64,000 nucleotides of DNA from Symbiodinium natans. Taxonomy: Eukaryota > Sar > Dinophyceae > Suessiales > Symbiodiniaceae. The stretch lies in NCBI GenBank assembly GCA_905221605.1, contig CAJNDS010002569.1, positions 1-64,000 on the forward strand. The letters are read 5' to 3'. Both the position numbers and the translations under genes were made by a program. This document shows, one piece after another, positions 39,501 to 50,200 of this stretch (positions within the stretch are counted from its first letter, which is position 1; each line of letters starts with the position of its first letter). The notes beneath the pieces were generated by a model. The model was not told the origin of the DNA, ran no database searches, and worked only from the letters and a program-made list of their open reading frames with translations.

Positions 39501-40610
39501 AGGGTTTCGGGTGTAGGGTTTAGGGCTTTCTGAAGCTCCTAGACCCCCAAGCCCTACTTCCCAACCCGAGATCTTATACATCCCGCAGGTCCACCTCAAG
39601 CTCTACCTTCTTTTGTTGTGTTGTACTTGGGTTTAGGGTTTAGGGTTTAGGGTTTAGGGTTTAGGGTTTAGGGTTTAGGGTTTAGGGTTTAGGGTTTAGG
39701 GTTTAGGGTTTAGGGTTTAGGTTAGGGTTTAGGGTTTAGGGTTTAGGGTTTAGGGTTTAGGGTTTAGGGTTTAGGGTTTAGGGTTTAGGGTTTAGGGTTT
39801 AGGGTTTAGGGTTTAGGGTTTAGGGTTTAGGGTTTAGGGTTTAGGGTTTCGGGTTTAGGGTGGGGTGGGGGTGGAGTGGAGGGGTGTGTTGCAACAGTAG
39901 AGACAGAGTATCTGGAGTGCTGTTGAGTGACATTGCAGTGTTCAGGGTTTGGGGAAAAAGGGCTTCAAGGTTTCAGGGGTAGTTTTTCGGGACTTGGTGG
40001 TGTCAGTCAGCGCTCTCTCTGCCCTACGCCCCCGGACCCTGAGCCCTCTGACTCCCAAACTGGTAATGTGACCCTAAACCCTAAACTCTAAACCCTAAAC
40101 CCTCAACCCTAAACCCTGAAGCCTCAGCACGATGATTCTGAACCTGGCAAGAAGACCCTAAACCCTAAACCCTCAACCCTCAACCCAAAGCCCAGCTGGC
40201 CTCTTCTTGGCTGATATTCGCCAAATCGCTGCAGTCAAGCCCTAAACTCCTTGCATGTAGGGTTTAGGGTTTAGGGTTTAGGGCTTAGGGTTTAGGGTTT
40301 AGCGAAGGCAGCGCTTGCTTCATGTTCGGCGTAGAGGCCTCCCAAAGGTTTGCTTCCAATCAGCGAAAGGCGTCCTCAACGCCAACCCCCCCTAGCCCCC
40401 CCTTCCCCAACCTTAGAATTGTTCGACACACACACACACACACGGAGAAGCAACCCTAAACCTTATAAAAACCCAAAACCCAAGACCCTCAGCCCTAAAC
40501 CCCAAACACCAAAACCCTGAACCCTAAACCCTGCTGAAAAACACGTGATAGACCATAAGCTCTAAACCCTCAACCCTCAACCCTCAACCCTCAACCCTAA
40601 GCCCTAAGCC

Positions 40611-40663
<53 letters not shown>

Positions 40664-42189
40664 ACCCTAAGCCCTAAACCCTCAACCCTCAACCCTCAAC
40701 CCCCAACCCTCAACCCTCAACCCTCAACCCTCAATCCCAAACCCTTGGAGCCCATGGCAGGCAGAGCAGAAAGATCGGGGACCTCAGGTTGTGGGAGAGG
40801 TCCAGGCATACTGCGAGGGGTGGTGGTTTAGGGTTCAGGTTTTAGGGTTCAGGGTTTAGAGGGTTTAGGGTTCAGGGTTTAGGGTTCAGGGTTTAGGGTT
40901 TAGGGGTTAGGGTTTAGGCTGTTTATGTTTTTAGTTTTGGGGTTCGGGCATGTCGAAGTTTATGGTGTATGGTTTATGGTCTCAGTGTGTCGGGATTTGG
41001 GTGTAGGGCTTACGGGTTCAAGGTCTAAGAGGTCGTTTTTTTTTTGTTACTTGGAGGTTCATGTTACTTATGAACTTAACCAATGTATAACTGTACTGTA
41101 CTTATAACTGCAATACAACCATCTTAGGGCGTGTAACGGGCTTTTGTGTGGGTGATAAGTACAGCCATAGTTGGTGAATAAGTACCCTGAACCTCCAAGT
41201 AGGGTTTGGAGTTGGGATGTTCCCCCTCATTCTAACAGTTCCGAATAGGGGTTATCATAGGGGGGTACTAGAATCCCTATTAAGGGCTGTTAGTATAAGG
41301 GGAACATCCCAATTCTAAACCCTAAACCCTAAGCCCGAAACCCTAAACCCTAAACTCAAAACCGTAAACCCTAAACCCTAAACCCTAAACCCTAAACCCT
41401 AAACCCTAAACCCTAAACCCTAAACCCTAAACCCTAAACCCTAAACCCTAAACCCTAAACCCTAAACCCTAAACCTTGGGACGGTTAGTATGAGCATCTC
41501 AAGTTTGGAGTATCTTGTCACAGGTCCTTGGTGGCGGGTCGCCAGCTATGCAAGGCGCGAGAAACGGCACGCAAGAGATCTTGAGGGCGATTGAGACCCT
41601 ACGTAGGGCTTAGGGCAAGCCCTGAATCCTAAACCCTAAACCCTAAACCCTAAACCCTAAACCCTAAACCCTAAACCCTAAACCCTATACCCTATACCCT
41701 AAACCCTAAACCCTAAACCCTAAACTAATCCCTGAACCCTGAACCCTGAACCCTGAACCCTGAACCCTGAACCCTGAACCCTGAACCCTGAACCCTGAAC
41801 CCTGAACCCTGAACCCTGAAACCTAAACCGCCTTAAGCCCCAGATCCTACATCCCTAAACTCTGAGCCCTTAAGGCTCAGACAGAGTCTAGAAACGCCTT
41901 CGAGACATGCTGTCTCCGCGACGTACACCTTTAGGCCATCCACCCATGGGTTCGGGGGTTTCGGGTTTCGGGTTGGGTTTTGGTGTTTGAGGTCTGGTTC
42001 CTCGTGGTCTTTCGGGATGTATAGGGCTTTTCTAGCCGCAGAGCCGAAGGTTATGCACCCATGGGCGGCATGGGCGGCGGTGGCGGCTACAGCGGCGGTG
42101 GCGGCTACAGCGGCGGTGGCGGCTACAGCGGTGGTGGCGGCTACAGCGGTGGTGGCGGCTACATGGGCATGATGCAGGGCCACATGTGA
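35622..42189 (+). CDS. Multi-exon gene with at least two cold-shock domains and a Gly-rich tail
   Basis: Small exons join in phase across introns of 0.2-1 kb. Exons 1-4 (35622-35665, 36181-36235, 37006-37086, 37555-37623) give one complete cold-shock domain (CSD) with strands YSGVVKSFN, KGWGFI, DLLLLKTELGG and VSFTVRETPKG. Exons 5-8 start a second: FFGVVKSFNMDK, GFGFLG with FGKDVFVLR, then MIATGAQVQFK. A probable last exon at 42036-42189 adds (GGGGYS) repeats and a stop. CSD proteins bind single-stranded nucleic acid; a CSD plus Gly-rich tail is a known RNA-chaperone layout. ATG 35631 (gcgccATGGa), just after a TAG, may be the start. Donors seen are GA, GT and GC. The 39600-42036 link is the weakest part. 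Confidence 0.72.
36181..36235 (+). CDS. CSD exon 2 (domain 1, nucleic-acid-binding motif)
   Basis: Acceptor GCTCAG|G and donor GTAAGG. Reads KGWGFITSEEAGGGRRSL, holding the aromatic KGWGFI motif (RNP1-like) of cold-shock domains. 55 nt, ends in phase 0. Confidence 0.8.
36412..36503. repeat. Compound microsatellite (TA)n(TG)n(TC)n
   Basis: Three dinucleotide tracts abut inside the intron between CSD exons 2 and 3. ORFs encoding Cys/Val/Ser runs here are artefacts. A poly-C run lies at 36541-36562. Confidence 0.97.
36646..36745. mobile_element. Short hairpin element, family 3, inside an intron
   Basis: Inverted ends GGGGGTTTACGA and TCTCGTAAACCTC. Inside: GGGGTACCTTGTTGAGGTCC and AAGGGGATCCTACTC, matching the copies at 1745 and 17165. 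It lies within the 36236-37005 intron. Confidence 0.6.
36927..37001. repeat. CCCTAAA array inside a CSD intron
   Basis: Ten heptamers run straight into the acceptor of CSD exon 3. Confidence 0.95.
37006..37086 (+). CDS. CSD exon 3 (domain 1, strand 3 region)
   Basis: Acceptor CCTTAAG and donor GTCCCT. Reads GGDLLLLKTELGGYCASQGD, corresponding to the 'DIFFHxS' strand of cold-shock domains with Leu in place of Phe. 81 nt, phase 0 in and out. Confidence 0.65.
37105..37197. repeat. TTTAGGG/TTCAGGG array inside a CSD intron
   Basis: G-rich orientation, directly after CSD exon 3. Confidence 0.95.
37380..37535. repeat. CCCTAAA array inside a CSD intron
   Basis: About 20 units with CCCTGAA variants at both edges, just before CSD exon 4. 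Confidence 0.95.
37555..37623 (+). CDS. CSD exon 4 (domain 1, strands 4-5)
   Basis: Acceptor GGTAG|G; reads VSFTVRETPKGLQAAGVKVI, the terminal strand pair of the domain. The end before GCGTGG (GC donor) is inferred and gives phase 0 for the next exon. Confidence 0.7.
37793..37866. repeat. CCCTAAA array
   Basis: About ten heptamers in the intron after CSD exon 4. Confidence 0.95.
38307..38357 (+). CDS. CSD exon 5 (domain 2, strand 1)
   Basis: Acceptor AAGAG|G and donor GCAGGT. Reads DGTYNFFGVVKSFNMDK. 51 nt, phase 0, joining to GFGFLG in the next exon. Confidence 0.72.
39013..39102 (+). CDS. CSD exon 6 (domain 2, strands 2-3)
   Basis: Acceptor TGCCAG|G and donor GTAGGG. Reads GFGFLGCDAATNIFGKDVF and then VLRRSHMSHVP. 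GFGF and the DVF strand are both classical cold-shock features. 90 nt, phase 0. Confidence 0.78.
39364..39408 (+). CDS. CSD exon 7 (domain 2, strand 4)
   Basis: Reads VPQGMIATGAQVQFK before a GC donor (GCGGGG). The start could instead be 39373 after CCACAG, giving GMIATGAQVQFK; both keep phase 0. Confidence 0.6.
39589..39600 (+). CDS. Tentative micro-exon continuing domain 2
   Basis: After CCCGCAG the frame reads VHLK, which would extend QVQFK into the fourth strand. A segment after CCTCAG at 40130 reading HDDSEPG would fit next. Donor signals here are unclear. Confidence 0.3.
39630..39858. repeat. TTTAGGG array, about 32 units
   Basis: The longest G-rich-orientation array in the window, near-perfect, with one 6-bp unit near 39720. 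It lies within the proposed CSD gene. Confidence 0.97.
40565..40737. repeat. CCCTCAA variant array
   Basis: About 24 units, mostly CCCTCAA with a few CCCTAAG, showing local homogenisation of a variant heptamer. Confidence 0.97.
41050..41199. mobile_element. 150-bp hairpin element, family 1
   Basis: CTTGGAGGTTCATGTTACTTAT at the left pairs with AATAAGTACCCTGAACCTCCAAG at the right. The interior repeats CTGTACTTATAACTG as in the other copies. A family 2 element starts 12 bp downstream. Confidence 0.8.
41212..41312. mobile_element. 101-bp hairpin element, family 2
   Basis: TTGGGATGTTCCCCCT and AGGGGAACATCCCAA ends; inner GAATAGGGGTTATC and GAATCCCTATTAAGG continue the stem. Confidence 0.8.
41321..41475. 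repeat. CCCTAAA array
   Basis: About 20 units that begin directly after the family 2 element. Confidence 0.95.
41626..41822. repeat. CCCTAAA array switching to CCCTGAA array
   Basis: About 14 CCCTAAA units (to 41726) are followed by 13 homogeneous CCCTGAA units (to 41820). Confidence 0.97.
42036..42189 (+). CDS. Terminal exon with (GGGGYS) repeats
   Basis: After TTTTCTAG the frame reads AEGYAPMGGMGGGG, then GGGGYS units, and ends YMGMMQGHM before TGA at 42187. The repeat is encoded by a tandem 18-bp unit. Gly/Tyr-rich tails of this kind follow cold-shock or RRM domains in RNA-binding proteins. The exact acceptor is uncertain (AG at 42034, 42040, 42042 or 42048). Assignment to the upstream CSD gene is inferred from strand and composition. 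Confidence 0.65.
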
Positions 42190-42875
42190 CCCCGTCTTGA
42201 GTTGTGCCCAGTTGTGCCGGTTGATCACAGGGTAATCGTGAGAAGCCGTCTAAGGAAGCCCAAATGTCTAGCCTTCAGTCTTCATGTTACTTTTGTTAAA
42301 CCCTGATCTCGTCCCCCATAAAATAGGGCACTTCATGTCCCAGGGCTTCATGAATGAGAAGGCCTTTTGGCGTTATGTTTGAAGCTCCGCGGGTTTGGGG
42401 TGCAGGGCCCGCTTCTAGCATTTTCCAAGAGCCCGAAGTCTTAAACCCCTGAGCAGGTAAAGGTGAGGCCCAGTTTAGGGTTCGGGTGAGGGAGACTGCC
42501 GGGGGCCCAGAAGAATGACGATGTTGCTGTATGGGGCCTAGCCTAACACACACATGACGTCTGCGACCATTTGACTTCAGTCATGGGAATGATGAGTTGG
42601 GCTTTAAGTTTAGGGCTGCGCCTTGCCTTGAGCTTAAACGGTGCACCCTGCTCCGAACGAGGTTTGTGTGAGTGGCCTTTGGACCTAGGAAGCTCGGTTT
42701 GGGCCGAAATTCCAACTTAAGACCCTGAAGGGTTGTCGAAATGCTGCACTCCATGGCACAGCCCTAAGTTTAAACACCCTCAACCCTAAACCCGAAACCT
42801 TCAACAAGCCACCTCAAAGAAGCGCATCTCCAAACCCAAAGGAACCGAACAGCAGGCAATGCCGAGGAACACCCA
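42190..42875. other. Mostly unique spacer between the two CSD regions
   Basis: About 690 bp with few telomere-like units. Frames on both strands are short, and no domain is seen. It may hold the 3' end of the first CSD gene and the 5' part of the next. Confidence 0.35.
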
Positions 42876-43015
42876 CTTGGAGGTTCATGGTACTTATCAA
42901 CCAACTATAACTGTACGTGTAACTGTACTTAAAACCATATTCGGTCCCGTAAGGGGCTTATAAATGGGTTATATGTACAGTTATAATTGGTTAACAAGTA
43001 CCACGAACCTCCAAG
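42876..43015. mobile_element. 140-bp hairpin element, family 1
   Basis: CTTGGAGGTTCATGGTACTT and AAGTACCACGAACCTCCAAG form the inverted ends. Interior CTATAACTGTACGTG pairs with GTACAGTTATAATTGG. Confidence 0.8.
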
Positions 43016-43082
43016 CAGGATGCAGGAGGTTCTCAGGATGCACAGCACGGCAATCCTCTCCCTCGGTTACTGGCCTGCTTGT

Positions 43083-43192
43083 AATTGGCCACTTCTCCAA
43101 AATATGGTCTCTTTTTGGGGTGCTTATTCTAAGGCGGCCGCTTTTTATTAGGATGCCTAAAATCAAAAAAGGCATCAAAATTGAGGACTGAC
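43083..43192. mobile_element. Short element, family 4
   Basis: GGCCACTTCTCCAAAATATGG, GTCTCTTTTTGGGGTG and AAGGCGGCC recur in the order seen at 18112. The right end (GACTGACCAAG) is more diverged. Confidence 0.5.
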
Positions 43193-43469
43193 CAAGAAGC
43201 GCAAAGAAACTTCGAGGGAATGCCGGCCGGAAGTTGCATATAGCGATGTCACCTTGGAAGCTACCGTCTGCAGGCCGCGCGGCATCGTTGCCACACCGCC
43301 GGAACGCGAACCTTCGGACATCTTGTTACGTATATCGAAATAGCCAGGGTGATATGGGAGTCGGACACGCCGGTAGGCACCAAAGCAGAGTCACAGCGCA
43401 CATGGCGCACAAATCCCCAAGCCCTAAGCCCTTGGCAAAAGCCCAAAAAGCAAGCTCATCTCTACCGAA

Positions 43470-43530
43470 ACCCTAAACCCTACACCCTAAACCCTAAACC
43501 CTAAACCCTAAACCCTAAACCCTAAACCCA
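43470..43530. repeat. CCCTAAA array
   Basis: Eight heptamers before a weak exon-like island at 43555-43600. Confidence 0.9.
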
Positions 43531-44004
43531 GACACCACGTGAAATGCCACTGTCAGCAGCCAGGATGGGTCCACCGATGGTTCCCGTGACAGGCACCCCA
43601 CATCTTTCAACCTAGGGCTTGGGGTTTAGGGTTTAGGGTTTAGGGCTTAGGGTTTAGGGTTTGGGGTTTAGTTCTTCGGGTATAGGCCATGCTACCAACG
43701 AGGCTGGAGGTATTCAGTTGTGTGGGTTTAGGGAGCGTGAAAGTAGGGTTTGCGTTTGAAGTGAATCGTTCTGTCGGGTTTAGGAGAGGCTTTAGGGCTT
43801 AGGGCTTGTGGGGGCCGGGTTGTCGGGTCTGGGGCTTCCTCGAGTTTACTTCAGCGAGGATGCTGGGTCTGGGGCGCTTGTCATCGCTGAAAGCCCAAGT
43901 CCTGAATCGGATGTTGCTGGATGCAGCCCCCCCGTCAGTAGGGTGAATGGGAATGAGTCAGGCTGTATTTAATGCAGAAGCAAAGTTTCAAAATAGACAC
44001 GCAG

Positions 44005-44090
44005 GCATGGGTGCCATGGGCATGGCCCAGCCTGGCATGGGAGCCTCCTTGCCGAATCCGACCCAGGCTGTCTATGCTTCAGCGTCAGGG
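44005..44090 (+). CDS. Candidate exon, Met/Gly/Pro-rich linker
   Basis: After CACGCAG the frame reads MGAMGMAQPGMGASLPNPTQ and AVYASAS. The Met/Gly/Pro bias resembles linkers between nucleic-acid-binding domains. Its gene is uncertain; it lies upstream of the second group of CSD exons and may belong to it. Confidence 0.45.
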
Positions 44091-44185
44091 AGGGCTCAGG
44101 GATTTGGGGGCGCAGAAGCAGTGGGATCTTAAACCCCAAGCCCCGAAAGCCTAAGCCCAAAACGAGTGTAAGGCTTCAGAGATAG

Positions 44186-44220
44186 GTGATGTTCTTCACG
44201 GTGCACAAGGCCAAGGGAAA
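44186..44220 (+). CDS. CSD-like exon, strand 4
   Basis: After GATAG the frame reads VMFFTVHKAKG, like the fourth strand of a CSD (compare VSFTVRETPKG at 37555). A GT at 44221 could be the donor. Confidence 0.45.
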
Positions 44221-47200
44221 GTGGAAAAACATGTGAAGCCGGCTGGTGAGTTGGGGTTCGGAGATTCACGGTTCAAGGGGCCAAACATACAGCTCCAATG
44301 CAAACCCCGGCACGTAGTTCTTTCGTTAAGAAAATCCTGGCGGACTGAAACTTAATCTTATTCCCCCATAAAATCCCTATGTACAGTCCCTATATACCCA
44401 AGTAGCTCCTACATTACCCCTAAGGTCCCTTGTAAGGGTCCCTCCCTTCGTCCCCTTGAGAACCACAATGTGCCCGAGGTGTTCTTTGGCACGATCAAGC
44501 AGGTCAACCAGGAGCGCCAGTGTCATCGCAAGGGCGGGAGGAGGGGCAGAGCTCCTCAACCACCTCCTCCACGGCACCCTAAACCCTAAACCCTAAACCC
44601 TAAACCCTAAACCCTGAACCCTAAATCCTAAACCCTAAACCCTAAACCCTAAACCCTAAACCCTAAACCCTAAACCCTAAACCGTAAACCGACCCTAAGC
44701 CCTAAACCCCGAGCCAGAAGCTCCAGGCCCTAAACCCCACCAAACCTTTCCAAACCCGAGAATCCCACACGCCAAACCCCCATAGGGTTTAGGGTTTAGG
44801 GTTTAGGGTTTAGGGTTTAAGGGCCGAAACTCGACGCGAGGAGAAGGGCTGGGGGCACATCACCTGCCACGCGCTCCAGAGGTTTCTGAACAAGGTTGGG
44901 ATGGCCCATGGGTGCGCTTTTTCGAGTTAAGGGTTTGGGGTTTAGGGTTTAGGGTTTAGGGTTTAGGGCAAGCAAAGTCCTGCAGACCCCAATCTCCATC
45001 AGTCCCGAGCCCGAAAGTCCTGAACTCTTTTCAACCAAAACCCAACCAGACACTAGTGGGTTTAGGTTTTGGGGTTCAGGGTTTTAGGGCTTTAGGGCTT
45101 TAGGGTTTGAGGGTTTGAGGGTTTGAGGGTTTGAGGGTTTGAGGTTTTTAGAGGGTCCTCGAAAAGGATTTCCGAGACTTGAACCATGGCTTCCCCTACT
45201 ACCCCGCTCTAGACTACCCCCCCCCCCCCCCCCCCTTCCATGGTTTCCAAACAAAAGCCAGGAAAATGAAAGACTTAGCCTTAAACCCTACACCCTAAAC
45301 CCTAAACGACTATTCCTACAAAACCTCAAGCAGAACATGTTGGCAAAGTCAAGAAATGGCTTCTGGAGTCTAGGGGTTTAGGGGTTGGGGGTGAAGGGGG
45401 GATTTAGGGGTTTAGGGTTTTGGGGGTTTAGGGCTTAGGCTTTAGAAACTGGGATTTAGGGGTTTATGGTTTAGGGTTTGTAATTTAAGGGTTCGGGGTT
45501 AGGGGTGACATCGCCTCGCGTAGCTTCTGCCAGCGGTGGCCCCTTGTGCGCATCGCCCAGCGGGATGCCTGCATGGTTTAGGGTTTAGGGTTTAGGGTTT
45601 AGGGTTTAGGGTTTAGGGTTTAGGGTTTAGGGTTTAGGGTTTAGAGTTTAGGGTTTAGGGTTAGTTAAGGGCGGAACCCAGGGGGTAGTATAAGTTAGCA
45701 TATACCATTTCCATTTTCTAACCATGACCACCTCCCAGGCCACCCAGAATACCCGTAGGAAGACCCCAACCCAAGACCCACATGATGCAAACCATACAAT
45801 GGAACCATGCACCACCCCATAGATACTAGCATACTGAACCCCATAGTATGACCCACCGCGTAGAAAACCCATGACACCCAACCCGAAAGAAACGGAAATG
45901 GCCTGCTGTTTTGAAATATTTATCAGGAATACGGTTTAGGAAAAAGGTTGCAACGGTAATGAGGCCACAAATTTGAGAGTAATACCTACATCACAGTAGT
46001 CGTGTCAGTGAAGTCCGGTGTTTTGGTGCCGCTGTGAGGTCTCTGGTCCAACGGTCTGTGATTGTCTTGCCTTCGCTCATAACAGTCGTAGCAAATGCAT
46101 CAACTACTTGTCCACATGGTCGTCTTTCCGCACCAAGCACACCGCGGCATGCATCTCTCAATCGTTATGAAAGCTGCCCTGGTGGCCCTGGTACTTACCA
46201 CATTCTTCTTGACATCCACGATGGCAAGGTGTTTTTTTTTCTGCCAGTCCGTGCTGGCTCCGGGCACGTTCCCTTGCTGTGCCAGTCGCGCTACGCTCTG
46301 CTACAGCTTCGACGTATTGGATGCTTGTCCAGAAACATGCGTACATGGACTCAGACTGCCACACACTACGGGAAGTTTCGAGTTTCCTGCAACAGTTATA
46401 GCAGTCGGGTAACGAGGAAAGGTGGTTTGATAGCCTGCAGTGCCTGCATCAGACGTGGGCAGTGCCACTTGGCAGGTGGCAGAAGGTTGGGCAGTCACAG
46501 CTGGCCGTGTGCAGTGCGGGCAGATGGTCGGCTCAACTGTTTTGGACGGAATGAAGATGGGCAGCGTGATGTGCCAGCAGATTTGGGACCCGTTTTGGCT
46601 GTCGCAGCTGGCCACCGTCATACTTGTGCAGTGCGGGCAGATGGTCGGCTCGTCTGTTTTGGACGGAATCTAGATGGGCAGTGTGATGTTCCAGCAGATT
46701 TGGGACCCGTTTTGGCAGTCGCAGCTGGCTACTATCATACTTGTGCAGTGCGGGCAGATGGTCGGCTCGTCTGTTTTGGATTGAAGGCCTGTGAGGTCCC
46801 AGAAGATTTGGGACCCGTGTTGGCTGTCGCAGCAGGTGGCTATCATACTTGTGCAGTGCGGGCAGATGGTCGGCTCATCTGCTTTGGACGGAATGAAGAT
46901 GGGCAATGTGATGTGCCAGCAGATTTGGGACCCGTTTTGGCTGTCGCAGCTGGCAAGAGTCATACTTGTGCAGTGCGGGCAGATGGTCGGCTCGTCTGTT
47001 TTGGATGGAATGAAGATGGGCAGTGCAACGTGGACAACCACTGATCATGCAGAAAAAGCACAGCTTCACCAGCGTGGCAAGCCCCTTTGACCCCCAAGTC
47101 CACAAAACCACCCTCAAGCCTGCAGCAATTCAAACTGCAAATACTGTCTATCAACACCCTCAACTCTGTAATGATATTGACCTAATTTGTTTTCAATGCT

Positions 47201-50200
47201 TTCTATGGTATAAATATTTTGGCTGTAATTTCCCACTCTTTCTTTTTCATTTGGTTTTCGCTTCCTAAATATCTTAACTTCGTCCCCTACATCTAAATCG
47301 GGATATCCGCGGTTCTTCTTGCCCTTCATCGTTAATTTTGTTTTCACTTTGAACTGATTACTGCGTTTTCGGGCATCTTTCGGCGTAAATCCCGTGGCCG
47401 AGTGCTTCATTTGATTATTATAGGTGAGTAGTATTTCTAATATGTAATCTGGCCATTGGATGTTTTGTTTTCCTTTTTTCTCATCCGCTTCAACTCTCCT
47501 ATACAACATATCTTTAAATGTTCGGATGGCTCTTTCGCTAAAATTTGGATGCGCTCTTGTTCTGTGATGTTCTATGTTCTCATCCTTCAAATACTTTTGT
47601 ATTGCCTCCTTGTTCAATGCGCCTTCATCGTCTGTATAAATTATTTGAGGTTTCTTACCCATCTGATTTAAACATTCAATCATTCCACTCGCCACGTCTC
47701 CTTCTTGTTTGCTTTTTATCGGCACTACACACATGAATTTATCAAACCATCAATCATCAAAACACCTACCCTAAACTTTTGTTCATCCAAATTGTTTATA
47801 AAAAAACAAATCCATCTGATATTCGTAGGCGGAGTGCGGGGCGATAAAACTGTTTTGGCCTACTGGCTTTCTTTTTTGTTCAACATTTCTTCTAAAAAAA
47901 TCGTTAATATCTGCCATTGTTATAGTTTTGTCCTTCTCCCGTGCTTCGCTTAATGTCCTTTGTTTTGAACCATAACCCGCTCTATCAAAATATACATCAT
48001 TAGTGATTTTCTGTTTCTCGCTCATATAAATAAGTAACAAAAATCATGATTTAATATAACTAAGTAAATCATCATTTTGAACAGCATTAGGCATAATCAC
48101 TTTGTATTCGTTCATATGGTATTTGGGTGCTCCGCGCTTCTTCCCGCTAGGCTTCTTATCCGTAATGATTTCGTTAATTTGTGTGGGCGTCAAATCTTCT
48201 TCACTTAAACTATTCTCTGCTATGTATTCCTTAAGCTTCTTCTTCTGGTTGTGTCTTAAACTTGCTTCGCGCTTCTTCAGCATAAATTGCTCGTCTTCTT
48301 TCCTTTTGTTATAGTAAAGCCTCTGATACAAAGCCAGTTGTTGCTTAATCTCATCCATTGTCATATCCTCGGGACTTTTGAACTGTGTCATATTACTATA
48401 CTATATATTTCTGCTATTTCTTTAAATAAGTTTCTAAATATAAAACGAAAATCTTTAGAAGATGTATTTAAAAAGAAATTTCATTTATATTGTAATTATA
48501 TTGTATATGAGCAAAAATATTAAACGTAACACGAGGGCACTACAAACAACCTACGATAACTACAAAAATCGTCTCACGCAGGGCACCAGAGAGAAAATAC
48601 AAAATCTAATTAATTTTTATGAAGGCCGCAAAATAGCTCAATTCACCACCGCGGACAATTTAATCCGACAGTTTATAACCGCAACAACGGACAAGCAAAA
48701 AGCGAAAGCAAACACAGTATACGACAAAATCCACGACAAACACCACGACAAAGAACCACTCGGGCAACGAATGCAAAAAGCAAAGAAGGAAAACAAAAAG
48801 CGAAATACTACTAACACCTACTCGGTAGATGCGTTGTTTTACAGACTGAAGGACGAAAAGAGGGAAAAGGAGCTCAAGACAGCATTTAAAGACAGCAAAG
48901 GCAGACCTTGCGTTATTTTATGGAAAGACCCGAAAACATTGAATGTAAGATCTACTATTTACATAGAAGACATAGTTAGAAAAAGGATATTTCGCACCGA
49001 GAAGGAAACGGCAAAACTGTTTATTAAGTTGTATAGCACTTTACAAACCGACCGAGAAGCATATGACGAGTTAGAATTTCATAAGGACTACATTGATTGT
49101 ATTAAATTACTCAGTGTAGAACGTGTTGATGATGATGTCAATTTTGACCCTAAAAACGAAAAACTAACAAATACCGCAAGTTTAAGTATGTATAACATCT
49201 ACATCCAAACGCCTTTAGACCCGAGTTTGAAACCTTTCAGGAAGCCATAAATGTAGAGCATTACAAAGAAAACGAGTGTTGGTTTAACACCATAACCGAT
49301 TGGTATAAGGATACGCTAATGGGTGAAAAAAGACGTGAGAAGAACAGATTAACAAAAGAAAGTATGTCAAAACTGATGAATAAGACCGAAGAGGATTTCA
49401 AAACGAACGGGGCATCAATACAGGATATGGTGCCGGTGTTTGAACACTACGGCATTCAAGTAAGGATATTCGGATGCCCATTTCCATTATGTGTTACATC
49501 CGAAATCGGAACAAAATGTACTGATGAAAGATTATTTAAGGAAATTAGGTAATATAAGGAAAGAAGGCAAACTAAACGATGACATACAAGCAGAAATTAA
49601 GGCAGAATACGAGAAGCGGAAAAGGGAAATACGCAAACGATTAAACGATCAATTTCCTAATAAATTTGTTGATGAAGAGGAACCCGAGAAACCTAAATCC
49701 GATCCTGACAAACCTAAATCCGATCCTGACAAACCTAAATCCGATCTTGATAAAGTATTCAATCACGTCCATCAGTTGTTGATGAACGATGAGTTCTTAG
49801 AAGACTATTTTATGCTATTCGGAAAGCATAAGGATAGGATCATTATTGAAATTCCTGTCGATAGGTCTTAAGAAAAGAATTTCTGAAGAAAAACACTTAA
49901 AGAAATAAGAACTATATATATTAAGAGGAAAATGGATTATTCAGATCTAAATATATATAAAATACAAGCGAAGTATATCAAGAAGATATATGAAATAAAA
50001 TTAAATGAAATAGATTATTCAAGCAAATGTAAGGAGTTATGTAAGTTGCTTAAAGTTTATGAAAGTGTTTTTGATCAAGAAGATGTCTTGAATGTTAGGC
50101 GCGATATATCTCTTTTAGAAGACAAAATCTCAGAAGATAAACAGTTAGTAAAACAATATTCGGATCTAATTGAACATATTGAAATACTGTGTCAATTTAG

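Noticed and set aside
46034-46480. N-terminal part of the 336-codon ORF as the true start of the RCC1-like protein
   Set aside because: The overlapping frame has a clear signal peptide and splices in frame to the first repeat, a better explanation.
48462-48506. Upstream ATG of the polymerase-like ORF
   Set aside because: The leader it would add is AT-run sequence; ATG 48507 fits better as the start.
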